Origin: Pyxicephalus adspersus
Lineage: Eukaryota > Chordata > Amphibia > Anura > Pyxicephalidae
Length of the DNA stretch: 64,000 nt
Assembly (NCBI RefSeq): GCF_032062135.1
Contig: NC_092862.1
Location: 91,237,740 to 91,301,739, forward strand
Reading direction: 5' to 3'
The notes beneath the pieces are model-generated. The model did not search any database. It saw only the letters and a list, made by a program, of their open reading frames with translations, and was not told where the DNA came from. Within the stretch, counting starts at the first letter, position 1, and every line of letters starts with the position of its first letter. Below, piece after piece: positions 41,381 to 55,082 of the stretch. Both the position numbers and the translations under genes were made by a program.

Positions 41381-44300
41381 GTAAGAACTTGTAGCCTTCT
41401 CTGTGTAGCAGGAACATTGTAGCGGAGTAACCTAAGTTTAACATAACATCTGGTAGCCTAAAACTTGTTTTAAAGTATTCTTTACCAAAAAATATTTTAG
41501 GTAATTCAACAAGCCAACCAGGTCTCATCATTATTTAGTACATGACATATGACACAACATAACCTTAAAAAATAAATAAATAAAATAGACTTAGACTTTT
41601 ACAACTTTTAGAACACATAAATTAGCCTGTAGTGCAGAAGCAGCAAACTCTGCACACTTACTGTATACAACAGTTAGCGTGTGCCCACAGACAATATGTT
41701 CCACACTGCACATGCAGTTACCAGGAAGCAAACAAAGCTACCTAAACTATCCTTCCATCAAGTAGCAACCCACACCTTACAGCTTTTATCTCCTTGCCAA
41801 TGTCTGTTTCACCCAAAAACTTATGATTATGTCATAGATGTGTTTACATTTGCCATCTACTGGGGGAATGAGACTGTTTACATGCAATAACATGGTTTAA
41901 CAAGAACCATCACACATAAACATGTGTTATTGTGCACATATGCATTGCACATTTATTAATCTTTTCATGTATTATGCAAAATTAGGCAGAAAATTTTAAG
42001 ACAGATTTTTGCTGTCTATAAAACCACTGGAAAATGTGTGTTACCACGTTTGTTCATGTGCTATACTCTGCCATACTATTTATTACTGTGGCCCCACAAA
42101 GCTAGATACAGAGCTGAAATACACAAACAGGAGATGTCTATCTCCTAAAGGTGTATTTCTGTGCATTCACTTTGGGATTTGACTACTTTTCTAGAAACCA
42201 CCATCTGAAGGGCTATTCCACTTTCTCTATTAGAACTAAGAAATACATTATTATGACCTCAACATGCTGATTGGACAATTATGGAGCAGCATTGCACTTG
42301 TCATTAGTCCTGCTAACTCTGTATTCTAATCCTTCCAGTATGTTTTTTGTCAGCACATGCTTGCAGTAGAGCCTGATTGGCTCCTATTGTTGCTTCTCCC
42401 TTACTTATTTAGAATTAATATTTTAAATATAATGTAGCTATAGGTGCTGTATATGAAAATAAAAATGTGCAACTATGTTAACTGTTTTTTTTAAATCTGT
42501 AGATTCCAGCTTTAACATACAGTAAAGAAACAAAACTAGATTTGTCCACCATACTGCAAACAGTGTGGTGACTTAAAGAGCCTAAGGCATCATTTTTTTT
42601 GGATTACTACTTTTCTTTTTCACATTTTGTTCTAATGATGCAATTTCAATGGTGCTGACATATAGTGGACTATAGCGCAGGAGCTGTGATATACTTAGCT
42701 GTGAACAGATGTGCATGGTGACATCTTCTAATTATGACTAGATAATATCCTGAGTATGCTGTGATGCAGAGTATTTATTTGAGCTTTCATAAACCTTATA
42801 GTAAGAAAAAACACAAAATGCATGTAACTACAAAATGAAGCATGAACAAAAATGCAGTAACAAAGATTCTGATTAAATAGCAGGTTCAGTGAAACCAGCT
42901 GCCTGCAAAAAACATTGCAACAAACATTTCTGCACTACTTTTTTTTCCTGCCTAGACACACATAGGGCAGCTCCCAGCATTCTTAGCCCTTCTCTGTGTC
43001 AGTGGTTCATGTAAAGCTTTGGTTACTATTTTCCAGCACATGTGAACTGTGATGTTTCCTGTCTTGTCTAAAGCTTTACTCATTACTCACGTATATGTAC
43101 TTCAGCCTACTCAACTAAATAGAGCCACAACACAGTTACAAAAAAGCCACAAAAACAAGTCAAGTGACGCAGTTACAAAAGTACTCCCGTAAATAATATT
43201 TTATTTGTAATAACCTTCATATAAATTCCAGCTGATTCTAGGAAATTGCAAGTGGCTACTTGTTTTATTTTTAAAATATCCATATGTCTCAACAAAACTA
43301 CATTTACTACAGGAAAATTAGAACTTTATCTAATTTTGTGCTTGTAGTTTGCAATCTCCCCTTGTATTTTTTTAAATGATTTAAAGGACAACTGTAAGTT
43401 TGGAACATATGTTCTTTAATTTTCCCCATCCCCAAAGATCTTTGTTGAATGGCATTTCCAATGAGAATGAACAAGGCAATGGTGCACAGTAGAAAGGGGA
43501 AGGCTTTGTGATGCTGAGAAGGAGCTATAAAAAGAATACCTGATTTACTAAAATTACCAACTTACGTTTTTTGGGGGGGTTTTTTTGTTAACATCTAATT
43601 AATATCACTACTTACTTTTCTGTTTTGCCCCATAAAAAATAAACGATCGCAGTCTATATGCACATTTTTAAAATGTTGACTTTCCCTATACCATTCTTCT
43701 GCAGTTAAATTAATTACCAGAGTATTTGCATTTATACATGTAATGATGCTGATAGTGATACAGCTTCAATGGGAATAGTTTTATTCATTTTTTCTTTATT
43801 TATGTTTAAAGGTATAAAAACTTTTAGTGGGCTTGAAAACAGTAGTCAAGAAGCCCAATAGTTTCCAGCAGCATAAGATTATTTAGGGATTTTTAGACTA
43901 AGGGAAGGTATAAACAGGGACTGGAACAAAACTTCTGCACATGCTTAATTAGCTTAGTTTACTGTAAAGCTGTGATGAAGACTGGCTAGAATTGAAGCAG
44001 GTTTAGAGACTTGCTGGCTGTCTGGAATTTTTATCTTTAAGTTTTTTCTTTTCAACCTGCCCATTTATCTGTGTATAATAAACGTGCATTATAATGTATT
44101 AAAATTCTGGGTGTCTAAGGATGTACTTATATTACTTATTGTTCATCATCATTTTTGTAAGTCATGTAAAATATATATCTATATAGACAAATAGTACATT
44201 ACAAACTATATACTGTAACTGTAATAATGCATTGTTACTTTTAAATCAACAACAAAAAGGCAAATGTGAAGATGTAAATGTAAAAAAGTGGATTTTTTTT

Positions 44301-45641
44301 CTTATTACACAATATATAGTTTTTTGGGTTTTTTTTTGCTATATGTATGCATTTTTGTTTATAAACATTTGGTGCATGACAACGGATTCTCAGAGCATTA
44401 TGAGTTTGATATGTAGACAACAAAGCCAAGCTGTCACTCTCACTGCACAACTGCGTCTTAGGACCATTTGCACATCCTACACTGCCCTACAGAATTCTTT
44501 ATGGGATCAATTGCGCATATTTACTCTTGAATGAGGTGTCCCCTTTAAATAGCCTGTCCGTTCATCTGCAATACGTACTTTTTCGCAACCTATTAGTTTA
44601 GGGATCCTCTGTATAGAAGTCCAATCTCCCATTAAGTTTCATTGATGTTACACTTGATTATGTGAATTGTTCTTGAATGAATATACTTTTGCCATAAAAA
44701 AAACCCAGCTTTTTCCTTTTTTGTTTTGTTCTAAGTATGCAAATATTGGGGTTGGCAAGAATGTATGACACCTGGAGGAAGGGTAATCTATTCCTTTACC
44801 CTACAAATCTGTACGTGCTTTTAATGCTTAGATTAAAGCATGTTACATACAGTTAAATGCTACTGCTACTGCACCTTCACAAATCAGGGCCCTACTCTTT
44901 TCGGTGTCCACATATTTATAACAGCTACCATATACACATATGAACAAATTAAAACTTTAACAGATCCTCCAGACAAACACAGACATATGTATGATATTGA
45001 ATTCAAATGTTTTTTTTTTATAATTTAATGCAAGCATGTGTCATTAGAGAATAAAGAGAACAAAATCATATGCATTAGTTGTTCCTGCATGCAACACAGA
45101 CAAGAACCAGTGTACTACTTCCTGGTTCTGGTCTTCCTTTAACACTTCCCACACCACACTTATTATTTAATTGTTGGCAAAAGAGGCATAGGCAGTGACC
45201 AGGAATCTGGTTATACCTTGTAGGAGATAAACAGTTCAGTTTGAGGATTTAAAGCACTGGAAAGACAAACTAGCATGGTCTAGAGGTAGTGGAAGGTATG
45301 TATCACCCTTGTTTAGGATATTTTTTAAGATCTGCTTAATTTATTATCTGGCTTTTAATTTATTATGGTCAACACCATGACAGTAGTAATGACTTTGCAA
45401 TTCACTGTACTGTAAAATTGAAAACAAAAGTTAGGTAACATGCCTATAGTTCTAAAAAGTAGTGTTATTGTGTCAAATATAAATGAATAGAAAAGTACAA
45501 TGTTAATAAAATGCAAGGGCAAGGAATGTCTGAATGAATCAGTAGACAATTTTCATGAAAGGAAGGAAAAGCACAGTTTTTAGGATATTAATATTTCTGA
45601 AAAATAAATTTCTTAATATTTGAATTTTTTTTTTCTCATAG
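41381..45641. other. Intron 7, nothing recognised
   Basis: A 4.3-kb AT-rich intron. No transposon with clear ends and no exon was found. The open frames at 41681-41890 and 44232-44534 match nothing I know. It ends in a T-rich tract and acceptor TTTCTCATAG. Confidence 0.5.
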
Positions 45642-46345
45642 GGGAGAAGCGGTTGTCAGATCTCCCATTTGATGGCAATGCTAATTATGAGAAGGAGAAT
45701 GACATGATGCAGACACATGTCATGGATCAGGCAATCAACAATGCGATTACATATCTAGGAGCAGAATCTTTGCGTCCTCTGGTACAGACCCCACCGGGTG
45801 GTCCTGAAGTTGTTCCAGCCATAAACACAATGTATGCCCTACATAAGCCCCACTCTGATATTGTCTCACATCCTAACCAAGCAGCCCATGAAAGTGCAGT
45901 GGAAAATTTACTTTTGCTTTCCCAGGTAAAGTCCATCTCTTCTGAAAAGGAGGTATCACCAAGCAATAGCTGCCAAGACTCCACAGACACTGAAAGCAAC
46001 AATGAGGAAAGGGGGGGCCTTATTTATCTCACCAATCATATGAACCCTCATCCCAGAAATGGGCTGTCTCTAAAAGAAAATAAGCCATTTGAAATGTTCC
46101 GGGCTGCCAGTGACAATTCACAAGATGCTTTTAAAGTGATCAGTAGCAATGGAGAACCACTGAAAATCCACAAGTGTGAGCACTGCCGGGTTCTTTTCTT
46201 GGATCATGTGATGTACACTATTCACATGGGTTGTCATGGTTTTCGTGACCCATTCGAGTGCAACATGTGTGGGTATCAAAGCCAAGACAGGTATGAATTT
46301 TCATCACATATAACCCGAGGAGAGCATCGTTTTAACATGGGTTGA
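45642..46345 (+). CDS. IKZF1: IKZF1 last coding exon (activation region, fingers 5-6, stop)
   Basis: Acceptor TTTCTCATAG, phase 1, ending with a TGA at 46343-46345. It encodes the C-terminal half of Ikaros: the conserved block [20 protein letters not shown] and [17 protein letters not shown], a bipartite activation region, [10 protein letters not shown], the serine-rich [18 protein letters not shown] (phosphoregulated PEST-like region in mammals), the IYLTNH motif, and two C-terminal fingers. Finger 5 is [21 protein letters not shown] and finger 6 is [17 protein letters not shown]; they mediate homo- and heterodimerisation within the Ikaros family. The protein ends GEHRFNMG, against GEHRFHMS in human. 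Upstream residues of the open frame (from 45620) are intronic. Confidence 0.97.
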
Positions 46346-48219
46346 ACCCTACTTAACTTTCTCAGCAGTCAGTAATTTTATGTGCAGATTTCACCAGTTG
46401 AATGGAAAAAAATATGCATAACATTTAGGAACAACAGAAAAGCATACAGGCGTTATTCTACATCAAGCAGGAATATATCAAAGAAATTAGGCATCAATTT
46501 AAGCCAATATTGTACCTACTTTTTCCCCCACATGAGGATGCATGTTTTTTTTTTCTTTTTTGTACGATTTCTACTGTAACACAGTGATGCCACGTTTTGG
46601 AGCATCCATGTTTTTGAAAATCTTTTACAGGACATTTGTACAAAACAAATTAGAGACTTTCAGCAGTGTATGCCTGTTTATGACGGCGTATGTAAATACA
46701 AAGAATACCTTTTAGAAAGTCTATAGATGATTGAAAACTACTTGTTTGAGATGCTATTTTATTTTAACCATATTACATACACAGGTACCTTAGAAAAAAT
46801 GGACAAAACTATAATAGCATTTCTACCTTTAGAGGGCATTATTGACTTTTACATTCCTTAAAAATTGCTTTGTTTTTCTTTTATGGCGTCCTATATAAAA
46901 ATAAATTAATACTGCATAGGGTCTGACATATTTGTATATCTCATGGTTCCAGTAGACAATTCAGCTCAGTTGTTCTGTCTTTGAAGTATTTGTGTTTTTT
47001 CATGGTAGAGCACACAGAAGAATGCATGTTTCCATCTTGTTTATTTACTTGAAACCCAGTTTATCTAGTGGGATTTTCATTAGCCCTAGTAAAAGTCAAT
47101 ACAACAGCTGCCATCTGATGATTGAAAAATCGAAAAGTAGAATGTAACATTATTAAAGCTGAGCTTCAGCCAAAATAAAAATAAGGTCTTGAAATGCATA
47201 CAGGGGTACATGCCTGTTGTACCTGCCTTTTTTAATTCTGACATAGCTGTAGTGCCCTTTTCCAACCCACTGCTTGGAAAGGCTTGTTGCCGGGAATATG
47301 TTAAATGTGCAGCTTCTTTATTCTCAATGCTGTCCTTCTCATTCTTACATTTAGTAGTTCACGCAGCAGATAATTATGTGACAGGCAGTAGATCTATCCA
47401 GGAACAGGTTACATAGGCTATAGTTCAGGGCAGCAGGGCTCTTTAAGGGTTGCACATTGTCACTTAGATTTCACATTCTTCTCTTGGCCACTGTGTTTAA
47501 AAAGAGTTTACCCTAATGTAAAATAAGTATAACAGTATTAACAGTAACCAACATAACAAACCCATTTCTGAAAAAACAAACTAACATAAGAAAACAATTT
47601 ATGTAGCCTTAAGCGGAAATGTTCTCCCAACTAAATAACAAAGCATAATACTAGTAATACTACTAATAATAATAGGCAATACTAGCGGGAGGGGGCTCTG
47701 CTGAAGTGGAGTGTTTCTGCCAGTGGAGATATGGCTGGCCATTGAGGATGATATCCTGGGCACAAGGACATAAGGTATAGGAGAGTGGTTCATATTGATC
47801 AAGTTGATTTTAAGTGGGTTGATGTCTAGTTAGCCATTTGAGATTCTGTCTGACAAATTTATTTAAAACTACTATAGACCCATTAGCCTATTACCTCTTC
47901 AGCTTAAGTTTCTGTGTCCTTTTGGGCCAGTGACATATATTGGTATACTTGGTAGTTTGATACTAAGGCTAGCCAGTTGACTGGTGTAAGATATCACAAG
48001 ATCATTAGAATAGGGGACAGGAAGAAAAAATGTGGCCCTGTTCTGGAGTGCATATATGTATCATGGAGAATATGTAGATAATGGCTTATAACAAAAATTC
48101 AGCTTAAGGTTACCTAAATAGGTTTTTTAAATTTAGTGCAGTAATTGATTAATGTTTCTTTGATACATTTGGGTGTTTGTTGTTTCCTGTTTTAGTCTGC
48201 TTTGTTAAATCCCAGCAAT

Positions 48220-48439
48220 GGGCTTGATTTATTAAATCTCTTCAAGACTGAAGAAGACAGACCATCGGGGGATAACCTGAATGATCCAGCAATCTGGAAT
48301 GGCATTTTAAAAAAATTATTTGCTATTTGCAAATGTTTTTAATCTTGGGCCAGATCCATTTCAGGTTTCTTGGATAACCCAGGTTCTCCCATGATAGACA
48401 ATCTTCTCCAGTCTTGAAGAACTTAATAAATCAGGTCCC
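48220..48439. mobile_element. Palindromic hairpin MITE, family A copy 4
   Basis: A full-length 220-bp copy: GGGCTTGATTTATTAAATC at the left, GAACTTAATAAATCAGGTCCC at the right, and the arms AATGATCCAGCAATCTGGAA / CCAGGTTCTCCCATGATAGA recognisable. If IKZF1 uses its distal poly(A) site, this hairpin lies in the 3' UTR. Confidence 0.83.
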
Positions 48440-49129
48440 ATGTCTGTTACAGATTCCTAATCACATCATTTTTATGGGTTAAATAGTTCCAACTTTTTGT
48501 ATAAAACTGACAGTACCCTAACAAATATTTGTATACTTTATGCTTATTTATCATTTTAGCTTTAAAACTCATGATGTTTTAATTTTGTTTATGGACCACC
48601 AGCAATGGAGTGTTGTACAAATTCAGAATGTATTCTGGCAATGTAAAAACCTAAAATACCACACTTGAGGTATTTTTAAGAGGCTTGTTTTGTTATGTAT
48701 ATACTGAAAATATAGAACTGTATAAATAAATCTTTGCCCGCAAACTGCATTTGCTTATTGTATTGTTTAAGTAAATGTATTGGAAGTATTTATTAGTGAT
48801 GAAAAATCAGTGTTAGGCTCTAAGGTCATATTGCAATGCACAAGAGTCCAGTAATGTCAGACTGAAAGCTAAATAAATATTAAATTCATCAGATGCACGT
48901 TGTAAGAATTGTGTTGTTTAGAAATCAGTAATATCAAACAGACAACACATTTTCTGACCATAATTCTCATGTTTTTAACGCAATGTATTTTTTGTATAAA
49001 GAAAGTGTTAGCATCCTACTTGGTCTACAGATAAATCTTCATACATCTTTACTTTCTTCAAAAGAAAATACATGTATCCCATGATTTTCATCCACATCAA
49101 GGCAATTCATTTGTTATTTAAATATTTTG

Positions 49130-49330
49130 TATTAGTTTGTATGTTCTCCCCATGTTTGCATGGGTATCCTCCATGCACTCTGGCTTTCTACCACATCCCA
49201 AAAAAATATAAATTTAAGTTAATTTCTCGGAAGTGACCTTGTGTATGTAAAGTAAAAAGTAAAAGTGTGGCATGGACTGCAAGTGTGACATAGATATGTT
49301 AATATAAATTACATTAAAGCAAAAAGAAAT
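49130..49330 (+). repeat. tRNA-type SINE / LINE-tail fragment, sense
   Basis: It follows the widespread vertebrate pattern GTTTGTATGTTCTCCCCATG, GGGTATCCTCCATGCACTC, TTTCTACCACATCCCAAAAA. The tRNA-like head is missing. The 3' half is diverged and the tail is not sharply defined. Confidence 0.55.
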
Positions 49331-51640
49331 GTTGGCAAAAGGCTAAAAATCATGACCAACACTGCATCCATAATTAACTTAGCCAAAAGCTATACAGAAA
49401 AAATCTGCCTTTCGGTATTGGGCATCATCACCTGATACACAGGTTCAGCACAGCCCCCTGGTAACAGCACATGGGCTGGTGTATTGCAAAAACATGAGAA
49501 TGTCACTTGTCTCCGTCTGTAGTCCAGCTAATGCTTCCATCTGGAAACATTCTGTGCAAGAAGAATTCCAAATGCTTAGCAGGGAAGACCTGGGGGAGCA
49601 GGCGGCTGGGGGAATCTTGTGTATAAGATGACCCTCTAAATTTGACATCACAAAATGGGGACATTATATCATAAAGGAATAGAGAAATTGCAAGCATTCA
49701 TCTAAACATCCAGATGTAAAGTGTAAAATTTAGCATAGCCCTAATAAAGTAAGAAGTCATGGGATGTCCTTTAAAATTAAATTTGACTGAACTCAATTTT
49801 AATTTTAAAGATGAACTATACTCATTGATGAGTGGTAGGCTTCTGCCATGATCAGAAAGTACTTGTCGATTATGGCATAAAATTATTGATGTGCATCTAC
49901 CCTGGAGCGATGACCTGTTCAGGTAACAGGCAGTAACCACTAGGCTTTTCCATTCCAGCCTAGCTAAACAGTGCATTTTTTATTTTATTTTTTTTTTTTT
50001 AACCAATACCACTTGCATTTTAAGTCCATTATATAGGCAGATAGAGCGACAAGCTGCCCCTGGACTCTAGATGTAGAGTAGTGGCAATGCTGCCACTACC
50101 AGAAGCCTTTTTTATGCAGGAGGTGTTAAACAGCAAACTAGCCTAAAACTACTTGCAAATACCGCTAGTCTGAACATGCCCTTATGTTGGTCAAACACAC
50201 AGAAGTTTGGTAGTAATTTTACCTATATGCAGCTGCAAAAAATTTTGACATTTTGAATTTTTGAATTGAGAATTCCATGTGTATGGTCAATATAGCTTTT
50301 AAGGAAATTGTCATGGAACTGTGTTTGAGACATAGATTTTTCTACATCCCACCACAAAAGCATGCTTTAAAAGATCTTTATACTTTCAAAAGGAAACCTC
50401 CTTACCCTCCTTATTCTAGTTTTAACCCTTTGTACACACCTTAAATTAACTGGAGACCCGGCCCAAGACTGGTGATGTTACATTCTTAAAGTGGAACTAA
50501 AGTCCCACTTTGAACTTTACGAATTCAGACAGGTGGGTAATGCAGAAATAACACATCTTACCTGCCTAGTTACGCCAGGAATATGTGAAAAAGTTGAGCT
50601 GCCTATACATAGTGTAAGCTTTGGTTGCTAGAGAAACCCGGCATTCGTTGCATGTGCCGGGGATAAACTATGGAAGTTTTGCTATCCCCTAGCATGGTCA
50701 ACCAAGATCATTGCATAGCAGAAGAAAGATGGCATTGCCCAGCGAGGTGGTGTGGCAGGGCTTATTTCAGATTTAAACTCACACAATATACAGCTCATAC
50801 ATATGTGTATTCTCTATAGACCCTAATGTAAAAGTCTTGCAAGCTTTTAGGGACATGACTTTTTAATTAGCACCTCTGCAAAAAAGGCCTTGCAGAACTG
50901 TAGCCTTTATGGAAGAGAAGGACTGATTCACTACCCAGAGTGTACTGCTACTTCTGGTTCTGCTTATAGATATGTAGAAGGGATTATGTCTATAATGTTA
51001 AAGGTAAAGAGATTGTTATAAGGTTAACATTTTTTAAATGTATAGTTGTCTACATTGTATGTGCATAATGGTTTTGATACTTTAAAATGAAAATTAAGCT
51101 TCCCATTTCATCATAATATTTGAATCCTTCATTCAGATATCCACAACATAGAATAATTACTGACCTAGTATAATCATTGTGCAGTAAGGCCCTGAAGACT
51201 GTCACATTACATCCTGCATTTTATGGCAACATGCAACATTTTGGTCTCAAACACACAGGCACTGTACCCTGGCTAATTGTTGAATTTGTTTATGTGTGTA
51301 ATGATGCTTAAAATTTATATAAAAATATTCTGTAGTAAATCTTAAAATTTGACATAAAATATTGACAAAACAAAAAAACAAAAGCATGTTTGTAAAAATG
51401 TTATTTATTGGTTTTCTTTAAAACTGTTTGTACCACCTTTTATATTTTTTATTTATATATTGCAATAAGAGATATAAAAGATATAAAAACATGGTATGTA
51501 ACTAATTAAAACTGCCACTGTTGGGTAACCGTTTCCAACTTACATTATTGTGAAAAAAAACTTGAAGTCCTTTTACACAAAGTATTCAGCGTATTTCTAT
51601 CTATTAAGTTGCTCAATAAAATGAAAAATGAACAAAAATT

Positions 51641-52661
51641 TGTATTTAGCTTGTTTTTTCTTATTTTCATTCATAGTTTAGCTGACCTGTTTTTTTACTA
51701 ATTTTACAATTAGTTATTCTCACTGCTTTCAAAGCATTTGTAGAGTAGCTAAATGGTGGATGCTTCTCAGTAAAGTCAATTCACAGAAATCAAGTTCTTT
51801 TTGTTCTTTGGGAGTAGAATGATCATGTAGTTCTGAGGTTACCTTCAGCAAAGCAACAGAGTAGGTGTATGTCTCATTGAGGTAGACAACTTATTCAATA
51901 GAAAGCAAGCTGCTTCACATGAGACCAAACAGATGGCAAAACGGGAAGCAGATGTGACTGCAGCCTCTCCCCATGCATAACAGGGAACCAGCCAGTTGGT
52001 CAGACATTTGCATAGCAAGGGATAATTTTATACCCTGTGAGTTCTTAATGGATCACTGGCAGCTCTGTTGAATTTCACTTCTTCTTTCCTTATATTTTAA
52101 CCTTAAAATAACATTTGGCAAACAGTTCCTGTAAGTCCAGTTCACATCACATTCAAAATTAAATGTGTGGATATACACTGTGTGTGCAGATATACGGTAC
52201 AACCTATATGTAAACCCCTGCATCAGTACAAAAATAAATACTTGTATGATGTCTGTAAACATTTAATAAACAACAAAATGTTGTTAAACAAAACATGTTT
52301 ACTATACCATTTAAATGCATTTTATTATACTTTAGGAGTCAACCATCTTTTCCACATTAACTGTCAATTTACATTCATTATTCAAGTGGCATCACAGACT
52401 ACAGATTAACCCCAATTCCTGCATCTTCAGACTTTACATCTGTTCCAGTTACTGCATCTTTTAAACCTGTATTCCTACATGTTACCCAAACTTCCCAATT
52501 TTTTTTACTTCAGATGACCCTCTGTCATCCTATGTCATGAAAATAGGTGGGTTGTGAGTGCAGAGGAGAAGACTAGGCTTTGTAAAACCAAATCCAGGGA
52601 GCTGTCAATCACAGCCTATGTAATCAGTGCTATATTTGTGGGCACCACGGGCCCATTAGAT
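51641..52661. other. Intergenic, nothing recognised
   Basis: AT-rich DNA after the proposed IKZF1 transcript end. No gene or element boundary was seen. Confidence 0.4.
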
Positions 52662-52915
52662 CACTGGTCCCCAGCCTTTTGGAGCTTGCGGACCACTAAA
52701 AGCACAGACTCTGCACGGAGAGCCACGTGTCTATCAAAGGGGAAGAAACTTCCCCCAGAGTGATGTCATGATGCCAGAACCCGCCTGGTCTGTGTCCAGA
52801 GCCTGCGATGTGTATTGGAGACATGGTTCGCGGCTCTGGCCAGTGCAGCCCCCCTCAGCGGGGTCTTTCTGACCCTGGTGGGGGGTGCACCACCAGTCAT
52901 GATCGTCGCAGGCCA
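52662..52915. mobile_element. hAT-type MITE fragment
   Basis: It begins CACTGGTCCCCAGCC, a hAT-like terminus, and continues GGAGCTTGCGGACCACTAAA with a GC-rich body containing CCAGAGCCTGCGATG, similar in wording to the element at 704. No matching right terminus or target duplication was found, so the right end is truncated or eroded. Confidence 0.55.
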
Positions 52916-53537
52916 CATAGTTATCTTCAAGAAGATAATTGAGCTGAACTATGCAGCTAGCCGAGGATTAAACCTTAGGCCGTAGAGAATCCTAGATCCT
53001 GCTGGTATGCCTAAATCAGTTTGGTAACCTACTGAAAAAGCCACAAGAAGCACAGTTGTGCAGGTACACATGACTGCACTTGCACAGTGTGTCTTGCACT
53101 TTCAGAGTATTTGCATAAAATAATAAATCTAGTTCTGCTTTAAATAGGGGGAAAAATAAATCATATGAGTAGATCAGTTATGAATATCTAAATAAAGAAA
53201 CATTTCAGTCACTGGGACAGGTGTTACAATCTATTTAGAGAGAGAATTTTCCAAGGAGCTGGGGAATTCAGAGACAAAACCGTTCATTTTTTCATGTGCT
53301 ACCTTTCAAAATGCAGCTAATGTTAATGAATGAGTTGCCTTACTGCACAACGCCCATCTATGTTACCGGCATAGAAATCAACCAGGACACATTGTATATC
53401 TTCATTTTTTTTTTCTGCCTGAGAAGAGTGACTGCATGTGTGTTTACACATCTTCCAGGAACAACCTGTACTTGATACTGACATACTCATAAAAAAGGTA
53501 CCTGCACAATAGTTTTTGTTGGCAGGGTGGACACCAA
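52916..53537. other. Intergenic, nothing recognised
   Basis: Unassigned sequence between two MITEs. No coding exon was recognised. Confidence 0.4.
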
Positions 53538-53632
53538 GGGTCTGATTTATCAAAGCTTTCCAAGACTAGAGAAGATAGACTATAATGGGGGAACCTTGGA
53601 CCAGTCTTTGAAAGCTTTAATAAATCAGGCCC
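53538..53632. mobile_element. Palindromic hairpin MITE, family A copy 5 (centre deleted)
   Basis: Left end GGGTCTGATTTATCAAAGC and right end GAAAGCTTTAATAAATCAGGCC are kept, but the centre is missing. The copy is 95 bp instead of about 220, so it is an internal deletion. Confidence 0.78.
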
Positions 53633-54078
53633 ATAGTGTCTAGATTCAGATTAATTCCCTGCTGCTGCCACTTACCTTGTGAGCAACTCAGCCACCCGTT
53701 CCCCTCTCGGAGCATGTGCTTTCCAGTGAAATTAAAAATAAAAGGGGTGAAACTCAATTTATGCCTAGAGGCTGGAGAAAAGCTTCAAAAAATTCATTAA
53801 GAGGTTTGGAGGTTGAATTGCTACTAAATGCCTACAACTACAGAGGTCAACAATGGCTTGCATTATGCTCATTTATCACTGGATTTTTTGTGTCAATAGA
53901 AGGCAACAGACAAATGCAGTATGGGATTGTCAGTCAAGAGTCAGATAAGCTGAAGTTCAGGGTAGGTGTTAGTCATCCATGGTAAATGTAAAGAATGCCA
54001 GGTATGCAGCAGCATCATAACTATGTGGCAGCAGTGAGTATCATCCAGCATTGGAGGTTGCAACCTAATCATTACACA
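53633..54078. other. Intergenic, nothing recognised
   Basis: The open frame at 53716-53985 shows no known motif and lacks supporting context, so no gene is called. Confidence 0.4.
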
Positions 54079-54086
54079 TACTAGAG

Positions 54087-55074
54087 CAGGGGTCTGCAAC
54101 CTGTGGCTCCGGAGCCACATGCTGCTCTTCAGCTTCCTTGTTGTGGCTCCCTTCGGCTGCCGCGGGGAGATCTCTGATGGGGGATCCCCTTCCTCCCAAG
54201 ACACTGCGGAGGAGGGGGATTCCCTATCCGGTGTTCTAATGAAAAAAATCTACCAGTGAAATAAATCTACCACGGGGCGTGTACAAATGGGTGTGTACAA
54301 TGACATCCCCCTCCTTTGAACCCCAATTCCTCTGGAATGGGGAGATGTACAAAACCAAAAATGTAGGTGCAAGTGGGGGACACCTGTGACTAACACCCCC
54401 TAAAATTTAATTGTTAGGCTATCATCAGAACATAAAGAACTCTGCCCATCAAACAAAAATCTACTGTTACACATTGCTGGAGGCACCTGAACCCCAATTT
54501 CTCTGGAACAGGAAGGGGGGTACAGGTGAACAAAATTAGAGGTGCAAGTGGGGGACACGTTTGTCTAACACCGCCTATAATTGAATCGCTAAGGCATCGT
54601 CAGAAAATAAAGAACTCTGCCCATCAAAATAATCTACCCTGTTACACATTGCTGGAGGCTTCTAGCACCTGAACCCCAATTACTCAAGATTGGGGGGTAC
54701 AGGTGAACAAAATTAAAGCTGCAAATGAGGGACACCTGTGGCTAACACCCCTTAAAATTTCATCACTAAGGCATCGTCAGAACATAAAGAACTCTGCCCA
54801 TGAAAAAAAATCTACCCTGTTACGTTAGAAGCCTCCGGCTAATGTAACAGGATGATACGTTAGAAGCTGGAGGCTTCTAGGGGCATAGTTCAGTGTTTAA
54901 TTTATTTCAAAGTAGGCCTACACATGCACACTTGTTGTACCAGGTAAAATTAAAAAAATATTAAAACTTTTAAAAGTTTATAAACTGTGTTATGTTTTGC
55001 GGCTCCAGACCATTTTTCTTTAGTGAAAGAGGAGGCAAAATGGCTCTTTTGATAGTAAAGGTTGCTGACCCCTG
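54087..55074. mobile_element. hAT-type element, 988 bp, perfect TSD, internal tandem repeats
   Basis: Left end CAGGGGTCTGCAACCTGTGG and right end AAAGGTTGCTGACCCCTG are inverted repeats of hAT type. They are flanked by the perfect 8-bp duplication TACTAGAG (54079-54086 and 55075-55082). Subterminal GGCTCCGGAGCCACATG at the left and GCGGCTCCAGACCATTTTTC at the right are conserved features of this MITE group. It carries no transposase. About half its length (54318-54840) is three tandem units of 171-182 bp. Confidence 0.9.
54318..54840. repeat. Three tandem units (about 171-182 bp) inside the hAT element
   Basis: Units start with GAACCCCAATT at 54318, 54489 and 54671. Each contains AAGTGGGGGACAC or a variant, a CTAACACC block and AAAGAACTCTGCCCAT near its end, then TCTACCCTGTTAC or a variant. 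The units have diverged by substitutions and small indels, so the duplication is not recent. The last unit ends near 54840. Confidence 0.85.
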
Positions 55075-55082
55075 TACTAGAG

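Larger units (their letters stand above)
46346..51640 (+). other. IKZF1: Probable IKZF1 3' UTR and polyadenylation region
   Basis: Non-coding sequence after the stop. AATAAA hexamers that could end transcripts lie near 46900, near 48726 (followed by a TG/T-rich stretch) and near 51613 (followed by GCTTGTTTTTTC). Mammalian IKZF1 has a 3' UTR of several kilobases, which favours a distal site, but the true end cannot be read from sequence alone. The region contains transposon insertions (48220 hairpin MITE, 49130 SINE), which would be transcribed if the distal site is used. Confidence 0.5.

Noticed and set aside
53716..53985. 89-residue frame in the intergenic region
   Set aside because: No known motif, no splice sites or conserved neighbour; not enough to call a gene.
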